Shown: positions 8,203 to 16,156, counted from the first letter of the stretch. The stretch is DNA of 41,850 bases from Campylobacteraceae bacterium (GCA_027080995.1 JALWNT010000081.1:1-41850); one strand, 5' to 3'. Notes: generated from the letters alone by a model not told the origin. Made by a program: numbers and translations.

Positions 8203-9360
8203 CTAGAGGACCGGGATTTCGTTCAGGCTTTTGGGAAGCCCTTTGCCGTCGAGGGAGACGACGCCGATGGCGGGCAGGCCCAGCTTGAGCAGCGGGTCGG
8301 GACGCAGGGGTTTAAGATGCACGGCGAAGACCCGTTGGATCCGGTCGCTGCGGACATTGACCTCTTTGGGGGTGAACTCTGCTTTTTGGGCGATGCGGAC
8401 CACTTGGGCGGGGATGGGCCGATCAGGCCGGGCGTCCAGGAAGATTTCGGCTCTGTCGTGGAGTTTGATCCGGCCGTTTTCGAGTGTGTCGACATAGATC
8501 TTCAGGTAGAGGCTCTCGGGAGCGATGAGGGTGGCTACGGGCATTCCCGCGCCGATCACCTCCCCGACATTGGCGATCTTTTCGACGGTATAGCCGTTGA
8601 GGGGGGAGTGCAGGGACATTTCGGCGAGCATCGCTTCGACCTCCTGCTCTTTTGCCGCGAGCGCCGCGATTCCTTTGCGGAAGGCGGCGATCCCCTCTCG
8701 CAGGGCGTCGAGTTTCTTCTGGGCGGCCTGCGCGTCGATGAGTCGGCTCTGGGCGATGCGCAGTTGCTCGTCGGCCTGGGTCTTTTTGGCCTCCAGCGCG
8801 GCGAGTTGTTGGCGGTCGACTTTGTATTTGAGGCGGGCCTGTTCGTAGCGCTCTTTTTGGACGAGGTTCTTCCGAAAAAGGTTTTCGATGCGCTGAAGAT
8901 CCCTTCGGTCCTGCTCGACCAGGTCTTTTTGCGCGTCGATCTGGCGCTGGAGCTCCGCCACCTGGGCTTTGCGGATCGCCACCAGGCTCTGGGCGCGGCG
9001 TAGAAGCTGGGGAGTGTTGACCCGGGCGATGCGCAGTTCGGTCTCTTTGGCGGCGAGCTCTTTTCTCTTGGCGTCGATCCGGGCCTGGATCGCTTGTAGC
9101 TGCGCCTCGAATTCCGGGCTGGAGAGGCGGGCGACGAGTTGGCCTTTTTTCACGGGGGTGCCGTCGTCGACTTTGAGCTCGACGAGGCGGCCGGGGTATT
9201 TGGTGTTGAGGCGCACCAGGTCTCCGTCGATGTGGCCGGTTCCTTCGATGAGGTTGGCCGGCAACTCTTTGGGGTGGAGTTTGAGATAGATCATCCCCGC
9301 CGCCACCGCCACCAGGATCAGCAGCGCGACACCCAGTCCGTAACGTTTCAGGCTCTGCAA
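8203..9360 (-). CDS. HlyD-family membrane fusion protein (YbhG-like)
   Basis: This is a periplasmic adaptor of 385 aa that links the ABC exporter to an outer-membrane channel. It has one N-terminal membrane anchor (about 9-27), a lipoyl/biotinyl-like half (DGTPVKKGQLVARLSSPE) and a long coiled-coil hairpin of roughly 150 residues rich in Lys, Glu, Gln and Ala. The second lipoyl half (LHSPLNGYTVEKIANVGEV) and a beta-barrel domain follow. No TolC gene lies in this arm of the locus; the TolC-family gene of the divergent arm at 14746 could serve both exporters, which is inference. It sits nine bases after the coiled-coil gene and three bases before the ATPase gene. Confidence 0.9.
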   Translation of the reverse strand: MQSLKRYGLGVALLILVAVAAGMIYLKLHPKELPANLIEGTGHIDGDLVRLNTKYPGRLVELKVDDGTPVKKGQLVARLSSPEFEAQLQAIQARIDAKRKELAAKETELRIARVNTPQLLRRAQSLVAIRKAQVAELQRQIDAQKDLVEQDRRDLQRIENLFRKNLVQKERYEQARLKYKVDRQQLAALEAKKTQADEQLRIAQSRLIDAQAAQKKLDALREGIAAFRKGIAALAAKEQEVEAMLAEMSLHSPLNGYTVEKIANVGEVIGAGMPVATLIAPESLYLKIYVDTLENGRIKLHDRAEIFLDARPDRPIPAQVVRIAQKAEFTPKEVNVRSDRIQRVFAVHLKPLRPDPLLKLGLPAIGVVSLDGKGLPKSLNEIPVL

Positions 9361-9369
9361 GGGGACTCC

Positions 9370-9960
9370 TTATTTTTCGTCTAGGGCTTTTTTGGCCCCT
9401 TCGAGGGCGCCTTCGTAGGCGGCTTTGGCCACCTTGAAGACTCTGCCGGCGAAGTCGGCGGCTTTTTCACTCAGGGATTCGCTCTCGGCCTTGGCTTTAT
9501 GCAGGATCTCTTCGGACTTCTCTTCGAGGAGACGTGCCTGCTGTTGGAGACTTTCGTTGAGTTCTCCTCCCAGTTCCCGCGCGGCTTCCCGGGTCCCCTG
9601 TGCCGCTTTTTTGAGTTGGTGGGCCAGGCGGATACGCTCCTCTTCGGCTTTGAGCTTGAGTTTGAGCATTTCGTACTCGAGAGCCGAGAGTTGCTCTTGG
9701 GCCTCTTTTTCGATGGCGCCGATGAGGCCGTTGATCGCCTCTTCCATCTCGATCTTTTTGACGTATCCCTTGACTTTCAGTTCCAGGAGAGTCTCTTTGG
9801 TCGCTTCCCGGATCTCCTCTTCGGTGGCCCGGCTTTTCTCCAGGGCTTCTTGGACGGCGCTTTCGACGGCGGAGCGGATCTGTTCGCTTTTAAGTTCGCC
9901 TTTTTGGCGTAGCTCTTCGATTTTTCGATTGAGAGTGTCGCGGAAATTCTGTACGTTCAT
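9370..9960 (-). CDS. coiled-coil protein of unknown function, 196 aa
   Basis: This protein is almost entirely helical and charged, with Ala/Glu/Lys heptad patterns through most of its length and no membrane segment or signal peptide. It resembles apolipoprotein- or LEA-like amphipathic proteins. I have a faint recollection of a DUF6781 family with a similar segment but cannot confirm it. The start is the ATG at 9960 with AAAGGA eight bases upstream; a longer frame reaching 10014 lacks support. It lies between the patatin-like gene and the HlyD gene in one operon, so a role in lipid handling or in stabilising the exporter is conceivable but unproven. Confidence 0.75.
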   Translation of the reverse strand: MNVQNFRDTLNRKIEELRQKGELKSEQIRSAVESAVQEALEKSRATEEEIREATKETLLELKVKGYVKKIEMEEAINGLIGAIEKEAQEQLSALEYEMLKLKLKAEEERIRLAHQLKKAAQGTREAARELGGELNESLQQQARLLEEKSEEILHKAKAESESLSEKAADFAGRVFKVAKAAYEGALEGAKKALDEK

Positions 9961-10043
9961 TGTCGATCCTTTGTCTGAATGGTTGAGCGCAGTGGGCCGC
10001 CGGGCTCTGCCCACGTAATGATGGGCGGGGGCCGGCGGCCGGC

Positions 10044-10958
10044 TCAGGGCCCTTTGAACTCTTTTTGCTCCCGGCGGTCGAGAAACTCCCGGGCCAGGAG
10101 CCGCCCCGTTTCGATCACTTCCCAGGCTCTGTGGAAGTCGAGGGCGGAGCAGACCGACTCGGGGATTTCGATGATGCCGTCGGGAGGGTAGCCGCCCAAG
10201 CGGTAGCCGAGCAGCGTCTTTTGCATCGAATCGATGGTTCGCTCGATGATATCGAAAAGGTGAATCTCTTTGTCTTCATCGTTGTCGAACCATTGGCGGG
10301 CCCGATCGAAGATTTCGTCGGCGATCTCCTGGAGGCGGGATTCTCTTTGCTGAACTTTTTTCGGGGGCTTGAGTGCGGGAGCTTCCGCTTCGCCGAAGAG
10401 GCTGACGGCGAGGGTCAGGTCGCTGCGCGAGGACATCGTCGGGGCGACGGGCAGCGGGTTGAGGACTCCGCCGTCGACGAGCAGCATCCCGTCCCGTTCG
10501 ACGGGGGTGAAGAAGGTAGGGATGGAGATGGAGGCGCGGATGGCGTCGAGGAGATCCCCTTCGCGAAACCAGACTTCCCGGTTGCGGTTGAGGTCGGTGG
10601 CGACGGCAGTGTAGTCGATGGGGAGCTCTTCGATGCGGGTTTTCCCAATGAGCTCTCGCAGTTTTTTCATCACCTTTTCTCCTCGGACCACTCCCCGCTG
10701 GTCCCAGGAGAAATCCAGCAGAGCGGCGACGTCGAGCGCATCGAGTCCTAGGACCCACTCTTTGTAGTCTCTCAGTTTGCCGCAGGCGTGCAGGCCGCCG
10801 ATGAGGGCTCCCATCGACGCGCCGCTGATGCAAACGATCTCGTAGCCGCGCGCTTCGAGCTCTTCGATGACCCCGATGTGGGCGTAGCCCCGGGCCCCGC
10901 CGCTGCCGAGGACGAGGGAGAGGCGCGGGGAGGGTGTGGGGGAAGATTTTCCTCTCAT
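10044..10958 (-). CDS. patatin-like phospholipase (RssA-type)
   Basis: This is a serine lipid acyl hydrolase of the patatin/RssA family (304 aa). The oxyanion-hole motif GSGGARGYAHIG is at about residues 18-29. The nucleophile elbow SGASMGALIGG has Ser48, and the catalytic Asp is in VDGGVLNPLP (Asp162), so the Ser-Asp dyad is intact. There is no signal peptide, suggesting a cytoplasmic or membrane-peripheral enzyme. The start overlaps the TetR stop by four bases (ATGA). A lipase within an efflux operon suggests the system responds to membrane or lipid stress; that is inference. An 83-bp spacer (9961-10043) separates it from the coiled-coil gene and contains inverted GC-rich sequence near 10025-10045. 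Confidence 0.88.
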   Translation of the reverse strand: MRGKSSPTPSPRLSLVLGSGGARGYAHIGVIEELEARGYEIVCISGASMGALIGGLHACGKLRDYKEWVLGLDALDVAALLDFSWDQRGVVRGEKVMKKLRELIGKTRIEELPIDYTAVATDLNRNREVWFREGDLLDAIRASISIPTFFTPVERDGMLLVDGGVLNPLPVAPTMSSRSDLTLAVSLFGEAEAPALKPPKKVQQRESRLQEIADEIFDRARQWFDNDEDKEIHLFDIIERTIDSMQKTLLGYRLGGYPPDGIIEIPESVCSALDFHRAWEVIETGRLLAREFLDRREQKEFKGP

Positions 10959-11545
10959 CGGACGATTCCTTGCAGAAAACTTTCGAACACCTCTTCGGCT
11001 TTGGATTCCAGTTCGCCGCCGACGTTGAGCCAGTATTCGATCTGCCCCATCGTGTATCCGTTGAAGAGGTAAGCGGTCTGCAGATGATCTTCGCTGCGCA
11101 GAGGGAGGCTTCGGTGCAGCAGGGAGAATTGCTCGGCGAGAAAATGGAAGATCGGCTGGGCGGGGTTCTCTTTGCGGGTGTTCATTTTGACGAAGAAGAG
11201 CGGATCGCCCAGCACGGGGTCCTCCAGGGCTTTGCGCTTGGAGGCGAACGCGGCGAATTTGAGCCGGATATAGAGCAGAAGTCGCTCCCGCGGGCTTTCG
11301 GCGGCGGCACTCTTTTGGAGGAGTTCCTGATGGAAACGTCGGATTTGATGGTCGATGTAGGCGAAATAGAGCGCCTCTTTGGAGGGGAAGAGTTTGTAGA
11401 GTGCTCCGACGGAGATGCCGACGGCTTTGGCGATCTCTTGCATCGTGGGACGGTCGAATCCCACCCGGTCGAAATAGTCGGAGACCGCATTGAGCACCAG
11501 TTCGCTTTTGGTCTCTTTGAGCTTTTGACGTATCGTTTTTCCCAC
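10955..11545 (-). CDS. TetR-family transcriptional regulator
   Basis: This is a 196-aa repressor with an N-terminal TetR DNA-binding domain. The helix-turn-helix MQEIAKAVGISVGALYKLF is at about residues 35-53, followed by the usual YxxFxSKEAL region. The C-terminal part is a ligand-binding helical domain of unknown specificity. It is the first gene of the leftward export operon and diverges from the EmrA-like gene. The palindrome in the shared promoter region (11620-11634) is its likely target, so it probably controls both arms. Confidence 0.9.
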   Translation of the reverse strand: MGKTIRQKLKETKSELVLNAVSDYFDRVGFDRPTMQEIAKAVGISVGALYKLFPSKEALYFAYIDHQIRRFHQELLQKSAAAESPRERLLLYIRLKFAAFASKRKALEDPVLGDPLFFVKMNTRKENPAQPIFHFLAEQFSLLHRSLPLRSEDHLQTAYLFNGYTMGQIEYWLNVGGELESKAEEVFESFLQGIVR

Positions 11546-11590
11546 CTGCCGCTCCGTTGTGAAATTGTTTTCTCTATCTTAGATGAACTT

Positions 11591-11604
11591 TTCTTAAATA
11601 AGAA
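11591..11604. promoter_or_regulatory. inverted repeat in the divergent promoter region
   Basis: TTCTTA and TAAGAA are separated by two bases, in the 115-bp gap between the TetR gene and the EmrA-like gene. It may be a second operator or part of the leftward promoter; there is no further support. Confidence 0.35.
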
Positions 11605-11619
11605 TGAATTAACACGATA

Positions 11620-11634
11620 GTGAATATAATTCAC
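11620..11634. promoter_or_regulatory. palindromic operator over a -10 box (TetR candidate)
   Basis: GTGAATATAATTCAC is a palindrome with six-base arms around ATA. A perfect -10 hexamer TATAAT (11625-11630) lies inside it, 31 bp before the rightward start at 11661. A repressor bound here would block the rightward promoter directly. A partial match, TTGTGAAATTG, occurs near 11556 within the TetR leader. Assignment to the adjacent TetR is inference from position. Confidence 0.65.
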
Positions 11635-11660
11635 AAAGATTGCCTGGGAGGGAGTGTCCT

Positions 11661-12782
11661 ATGTCGAAGAGAGTCGGATCGATTGTATTGCTGCTGGTCG
11701 TGGGGCTTTTGCTCGTGCTGGGGTATCGATATATCCACTATCGGATGGTCAATGCCGTCAGCGACGCCGCATTTATCAAAAGCGATCGTCTCCCTTTTTT
11801 GAGTTTCAAAGTGGGCGGCAAAGTCGTGGAGATGAAGGTCGAAGCAAACCAGCGGGTCAAAAAAGGGGAGCTTCTCGCCCGCATCGATGCGACGGATTTC
11901 CGCCTCGCCAAGCAGAGGATGCTTCATCGGCGGAGGAGCCTCGGCGAAAAGATCGCGGCGGCCCGTCTGCGAAAGAATCGGCTGAAAGAGACGCTCTCGC
12001 TGCAGAGTCGCATTGCCGCGACCGATGTGGAGGGGCTGGCCGACGAACTCAACGCGACGCGCCTGCAGATCGACGCCGCCCGGACCCGGCTGAAAAAGCT
12101 GGAAAAAGACAAGGCACGTTTCGCCCGGATGCTTTCGCAAAACCTCATCGCCGAAGCCGCCTACGAGCAGGTGCAGACCGAAGCCGACAGTCTCACACAG
12201 CAGATCGATGCGATGGTGCAGCGCCTCGAAGCGCTCAAGACCAAGGCGAAAAAAGCGAAACTCGCCCACAAATTGCGGGAGGTCAATCGGCGCGAAATTG
12301 CCGAACTGGACAAAAGCATCGCCGCGATGCTCCAGGAGCGCAAAGCCCTCGATGCCGCGCTGAAAGAGACCGAAAAGAAGATCGCCTATACCCGGCTTAC
12401 CGCCCCCTTCGACGGAGTGATCGCCAAGAAGTTTTTTGATGCGCCCAAGGTTGTAGCCAAAGGCTATCCCGTCTACGCCCTCACCGATCCCAAAAAGCTC
12501 TACTGCGAAGTGCTGCTCTCGGAGAAGAAGATGAAAGGGGTCCTCCCCGGCAACTCCGTCACCGTTGAAGTGGATGCTTTGCCGGACAAAACCTTCCACG
12601 GAAAGGTCCAATCCATCGCCCCCACCTCCGCGTCGACCTTCAGCCTCGTTCCCCGGGACATCGCCAGCGGAGAGTTCACCAAGCTCGATCAGCGCTTCGT
12701 CGTGCGCATTACGCTCGATTCGATCGAAGGATTGCGGGCGGGGATGGGGGCGACGGTCGCCATCGCACGGTCGCGCGATTAG
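11661..12782 (+). CDS. EmrA/HlyD-type membrane fusion protein
   Basis: This is the periplasmic adaptor of an EmrAB-TolC-type drug efflux pump (373 aa). The N-terminal membrane segment is at about residues 6-22. The first lipoyl half has KVGGKVVEMKVEANQRVKKG, and a long coiled-coil hairpin follows to about residue 240. The second lipoyl half (TAPFDGVIAKKFFDAPKVV) and the beta-barrel domain complete it. The start is the ATG at 11661, with GGGAGGGAG eight bases upstream; an in-frame upstream ATG at 11640 is not preceded by a good site. The rest of the pump follows, but between this gene and the MFS gene sits a repeat-flanked four-helix-bundle gene. Confidence 0.9.
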   Translation: MSKRVGSIVLLLVVGLLLVLGYRYIHYRMVNAVSDAAFIKSDRLPFLSFKVGGKVVEMKVEANQRVKKGELLARIDATDFRLAKQRMLHRRRSLGEKIAAARLRKNRLKETLSLQSRIAATDVEGLADELNATRLQIDAARTRLKKLEKDKARFARMLSQNLIAEAAYEQVQTEADSLTQQIDAMVQRLEALKTKAKKAKLAHKLREVNRREIAELDKSIAAMLQERKALDAALKETEKKIAYTRLTAPFDGVIAKKFFDAPKVVAKGYPVYALTDPKKLYCEVLLSEKKMKGVLPGNSVTVEVDALPDKTFHGKVQSIAPTSASTFSLVPRDIASGEFTKLDQRFVVRITLDSIEGLRAGMGATVAIARSRD

Positions 12783-12790
12783 CGACCGGG

Positions 12791-12821
12791 TTATTGGTGT
12801 ATTGGTTATTGGTATATTGGG
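12791..12821. repeat. ATTGG repeat, left arm of cassette A
   Basis: The arm consists of units TTATTGG, TGTATTGG, TTATTGG, TATATTGG and a final G. It begins eight bases after the EmrA-like stop and is matched by an inverted arm at 13193-13224. Related arms occur at 16066, 20816 and 29156. Confidence 0.85.
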
Positions 12822-12831
12822 AGAACTGTTG

Positions 12832-13191
12832 ATGAAGAAATTGGGTGATTTGCAGGTTTATCAAATCTCATTGCAGTTGAGCGATCGTGCCTGGAAGGTT
12901 TATCAGCATATACCCAGGCAATTCCAGATTGATATAGGTTCGCAATTTATCCGGGCCGTCGATTCGATCGGAGCCAACATCGCTGAAGGGTATGGCAGAT
13001 ATCACTATCGTGACAGTATGAAGTTCTATTACAATGCGCGAGGGTCCCTTTGGGAGAGCAAACACTGGTTGCTTCTGCTCTATAAGCGGGGTTTCCTTGA
13101 AGAAGGAGAGTTTAGTGAATTTCTAATTTCTATCGAACTCCTTGGAAAAAAACTCAATAATTTCATCAGTAGGCTCAAAGATGCCAATTAA
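12832..13191 (+). CDS. four-helix-bundle (S23/IVP-type) protein
   Basis: This 119-aa helical protein belongs to the four-helix-bundle family first described as encoded by 23S rRNA intervening sequences (S23/bIVP) and related to the Avd accessory protein of diversity-generating retroelements. Typical features are FQIDIGSQFIRAVDSIGANI at about residues 33-52, the AEGYGR segment at about 53-58, and a YNARGSLWESKHWLLLLYKR helix. The biochemical role of the family is unknown; basic surfaces suggest nucleic-acid binding. It lies between an EmrA-like and an EmrB-like gene that normally adjoin, and is enclosed by inverted ATTGG arms, so it looks inserted. The ATG at 12832 overlaps a possible upstream start of the same frame, which is antisense-like noise over the EmrA end. 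Its stop overlaps the start of the MFS gene. Confidence 0.88.
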   Translation: MKKLGDLQVYQISLQLSDRAWKVYQHIPRQFQIDIGSQFIRAVDSIGANIAEGYGRYHYRDSMKFYYNARGSLWESKHWLLLLYKRGFLEEGEFSEFLISIELLGKKLNNFISRLKDAN

Positions 13192-14749
13192 TCCCAATAA
13201 CCAATACACCAATACACCAATAACAAAAAAACCCTGGGACATCACCCCCAAAGAACGCGCCATCTTTTCCATCATCGTTATGACCGGTGCGTTTATGGCG
13301 ATTTTGGATACGACGGTGGTGGATGTGATCGTGCCCAAATTGACGGGGCCGTTGGCGACGGATATGTACGGGGTGCAGTGGATCATCACCAGCTATATGG
13401 TCGCCGCGGCGATTGCGCTATTGATCACCGAATATTTGATCAAGCGCTTCGGGGCCAAGGCGGTCTTTTTGGGCGGGGTGGCGCTCTTTACCGTCGCATC
13501 GCTCAGTTGCGGGCTCTCCTCGAGCTTGGAGCAGATCGTTATCTTCCGGGTGATCCAGGGGGTGGGGGAGGCGTTGATTATGGTGACGAGTCACATTATG
13601 ATCTTCAGCTATTTTCCTCCGGAAAAACAGGGATTGGCGATGGGGATCTACGGCCTGGGGGTGAGCTTCGCTCCGGCGCTGGGGCCGACGATCGGGGGAT
13701 ACTTGACGGAGTATTACAGTTGGCGGATGGTCTTTTTCATCAACGTACCTGTCGGGGTTCTGTTGGTGTTGGCGGGTTTGATCTATCTGCCCAAGGAGAG
13801 CTTTTTCCAGAAATTGCGTTTCAATTTTGTCAGTTTTCTTCTGCTCTCTTTTGCGACGATCTCGCTACTGGTGATGCTTAGCCGGGGGCAGCAGCTGGGG
13901 TGGTTCCACTCTGTCGAAATCGGCGTGCTTTTTTTCGCGACGCTGATCGGTTTCTCCCTCTACGCCCTGAGCGAGCTCAACGCCAAAGAGAGGCTGATCG
14001 ACTTTTCCCTCTTCAAAAACCCGCTTTTTGCCAACGGAATGATGATCTATTTTTTCATCCTGGGCTTTTCGATGTATCAGTATTTCTATCTGCTGCCGGT
14101 CTACTACGAGCACATCAAGCAGCTCCCGACACTGGATGCGGGGATCGCGGTCTTCGCCTTCGCGGTTTTTATCGGGCTTTTTTCTCCTCTGGCGGGGATG
14201 CTGGCGGACAAGATCGGGGCCAAGCGCACCGTGGCGATCGCCGCGACCTTCTACGTCCTGACCTCCGCGACGCTTCTGCCGCAGCTCAACTACTATACGC
14301 CTTTGCACCAGGCGATGCTGCTGACGATACCCTTCGGGATCGGGATGGGGCTCTTTTTCGCCCCGGTGACGGTGATGGTGCTGCAAAACGCCCCGGGGCA
14401 CAAGGGGGAGCTGGCGATCGTGCTGATGGACTACTTCCGTTTCGTAGGCGGAAGCTTCGGTACGGCGCTGGCGACCAACAATATGGAGTACTACAAAAAC
14501 CTCGGTTTTTTGCGGATGGAGGAGCTCCAGAACACGGAGTACCTGCACTGGTTTTTGGATAGAATGCAGCATCTTTCCGGCCTCTCGATGGAGCAGGTCA
14601 AAGCCTTTTTCGGAGGATACGAGAACTTTATGAGTTTCAACTACGGTTTTTACAATACTTTTATGCATGCGGGCTACTGGGGGATCGTCGGATCGCTCTT
14701 TGTCGCGCTGCTTTTTGTCAATTTCAAACGATCGAGGAGTCGAGGATGA
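13181..14749 (+). CDS. DHA2-family MFS drug transporter (EmrB-like)
   Basis: This is a proton-driven multidrug exporter with 14 predicted membrane helices (522 aa). The family motif C region appears as GVGEALIMVT...GLGVSFAPALGPTIGG, and the first helix has AFMAILDTTVVDVIVP with the conserved Asp. It would form a tripartite pump with the EmrA-like adaptor and TolC. The start is taken as the ATG at 13181, which overlaps the four-helix-bundle stop. The first 17 residues (MPINPNNQYTNTPITKK) are largely a translation of the ATTGG repeat arm at 13193-13224, so the native N terminus probably began at or near KPWDITPKERAIF. No other in-frame ATG precedes that segment. Confidence 0.9.
   Translation: MPINPNNQYTNTPITKKPWDITPKERAIFSIIVMTGAFMAILDTTVVDVIVPKLTGPLATDMYGVQWIITSYMVAAAIALLITEYLIKRFGAKAVFLGGVALFTVASLSCGLSSSLEQIVIFRVIQGVGEALIMVTSHIMIFSYFPPEKQGLAMGIYGLGVSFAPALGPTIGGYLTEYYSWRMVFFINVPVGVLLVLAGLIYLPKESFFQKLRFNFVSFLLLSFATISLLVMLSRGQQLGWFHSVEIGVLFFATLIGFSLYALSELNAKERLIDFSLFKNPLFANGMMIYFFILGFSMYQYFYLLPVYYEHIKQLPTLDAGIAVFAFAVFIGLFSPLAGMLADKIGAKRTVAIAATFYVLTSATLLPQLNYYTPLHQAMLLTIPFGIGMGLFFAPVTVMVLQNAPGHKGELAIVLMDYFRFVGGSFGTALATNNMEYYKNLGFLRMEELQNTEYLHWFLDRMQHLSGLSMEQVKAFFGGYENFMSFNYGFYNTFMHAGYWGIVGSLFVALLFVNFKRSRSRG
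13193..13224. repeat. ATTGG repeat, right arm of cassette A
   Basis: Read on the minus strand, the arm is TTATTGG, TGTATTGG, TGTATTGG, TTATTGG, G, with one extra base at the outer end. It is inverted relative to 12791-12821 and followed by a run of A. It is translated as part of the MFS N terminus. Confidence 0.85.
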
Positions 14750-16065
14750 GTGCGAAACGCGTCGTAGGGATTTTGCTACTGAGTGTGGGGTTGCTGTCGG
14801 CCCAGAGTTATCGGAGCATCGTCAAAAAGATCGCCGAAACTCCGGCGCTTCAGAGTGCGCGATTGATGCAAAAGGCGGCCCAAGAGATGGCCGTGGCCGC
14901 GGAGGGGAAAAACCTGCCGAGCCTCGATGTGGATCTGCAAGGAGCTTGGCTGAAGGATACGCCGACGATGATCCTGCATTTTCCCGGCCTGCCGGGGCCG
15001 TCGCGGCCCGTCCCGATGGGGCGGACGCGCAATTTCACCGGGGAAGTGAAGCTGAGCTATCCCCTCTTCACCGGGTTCGCGGTCAGCGCCGAGATCGATC
15101 GCAGCCGCCTGGAAGCCGAGCGGGCCCGGCTTGAAGTCTTGGATGCGAAACGCAACCTTTTCTTGCAGGCGACACGGCTCTACGGCGGCATCGAAGCGAC
15201 GGAGGCGAGTTTGCGGGCACTTGTCGAAGCGAAAAAAGCGACCCTCTCCGCTCTGAAAAAGGCAGAGGGGCTCTACAAAAACGGGCTAATCCCTCCGGCG
15301 GACCTCTACAACATCAAAGCGCGGGTCTACGACGTGGAAGCGTCGATCACCGAGGCCCGCTCCCGCCGGGAGCAGCTGCTCAATCAACTCTCCTATCTCG
15401 CCGGCGTCCGAGTGGAGCGGCTTGACGGGACGATCGTGCTGCCCTCGATTCCGGCCCCGGGCTCACTCAAAGAGCGGGCCTACCGCAGCCGGGGGGACCT
15501 GAGAGCTTTGCAGACCCTGCTGCGCGTCGACGAGGCGCAAATCCGTCTGGCCGAGAGCCGCTACTATCCGAGGGTCGGTGTCGCCGCGGCTTGGAAGCGT
15601 CAGGGGGACACCCCGGCGCTCGACGGAGACGGATTTACCAACCCCGACCGCAGTTACGTCGGCGTCGATCTCTCCTGGAATCTCTTCAGCGGGGGCGCGG
15701 ACCGACACCGGGTCGAGGCGGCCCGCTACAAGAGGCTCTCTGCCGCCAGCAGCCTTTTGGACTATCGGCGCCGAGTCGCGACCGAGATCGACAATGCTTA
15801 CGCTCAGCTGCGGGCACTGCGCTCTAAGCTTCAAAGCGCGCGAATGCGGGTGAAGGCTCAGCAGGAGTATTATCAGTTGACCCGCGGCCGCTTCGACAAT
15901 CAGATGGCCAGCGCCGATGAATTGAGCCGCTCCATCGCCGATCTCGCCAACGCCCGCGCCCAGAAAGCGGCGCTTCAAAGTCAGATTCGGGTGCAGAGGG
16001 CGAAGATATGGTTGTTGAGCGGGGTGGAGAATTTTGAGAAAACGCTGGGCATTGCCCAGCGTTAG
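14746..16065 (+). CDS. TolC-family outer-membrane efflux protein
   Basis: This is an outer-membrane channel of 439 aa that completes the tripartite pump. It has a signal peptide (MSAKRVVGILLLSVGLLSAQ) and the two repeated OEP halves with long alpha-helical segments. The first has SRLEAERARLEVLDAKRNLF and the second has NAYAQLRALRSKLQSARMRV. The segment VGVDLSWNLFSGG is a typical TolC beta-strand motif. The start overlaps the MFS stop by four bases (ATGA), showing translational coupling. Its last codons form one side of a perfect hairpin, and the stop codon is followed directly by an ATTGG repeat. Confidence 0.92.
   Translation: MSAKRVVGILLLSVGLLSAQSYRSIVKKIAETPALQSARLMQKAAQEMAVAAEGKNLPSLDVDLQGAWLKDTPTMILHFPGLPGPSRPVPMGRTRNFTGEVKLSYPLFTGFAVSAEIDRSRLEAERARLEVLDAKRNLFLQATRLYGGIEATEASLRALVEAKKATLSALKKAEGLYKNGLIPPADLYNIKARVYDVEASITEARSRREQLLNQLSYLAGVRVERLDGTIVLPSIPAPGSLKERAYRSRGDLRALQTLLRVDEAQIRLAESRYYPRVGVAAAWKRQGDTPALDGDGFTNPDRSYVGVDLSWNLFSGGADRHRVEAARYKRLSAASSLLDYRRRVATEIDNAYAQLRALRSKLQSARMRVKAQQEYYQLTRGRFDNQMASADELSRSIADLANARAQKAALQSQIRVQRAKIWLLSGVENFEKTLGIAQR
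16041..16063 (+). terminator. hairpin over the end of the TolC gene
   Basis: AACGCTGGGC pairs perfectly with GCCCAGCGTT across a three-base ATT loop. The stem overlaps the last codons and the first stop-codon base. It resembles an intrinsic terminator, but the following sequence is AGTTATTGG, i.e. the repeat arm, rather than a T-tract. Confidence 0.5.
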
Positions 16066-16156
16066 TTATTGGTATATTGGTTATTGGTGTATTGGGCAGA
16101 TGAAAAAGATCAATAACGATTTACCCAATATACCAATAGACTAATACACCAATAAC
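16066..16156. repeat. ATTGG inverted arm pair, near-empty cassette B
   Basis: The left arm at 16066-16096 (TTATTGG, TATATTGG, TTATTGG, TGTATTGG, G) and the right arm at 16124-16156 (inverted TTATTGG, TGTATTAG, TCTATTGG, TATATTGG, G) enclose only 27 bp. The arms have the same modular composition as those around the four-helix-bundle gene. It lies between the convergent TolC and prfA genes. Confidence 0.85.

Noticed and set aside
12832-13191. A 23S rRNA intervening sequence
   Set aside because: The gene family is the same, but the surroundings are protein-coding genes and no 23S rRNA sequence is present.
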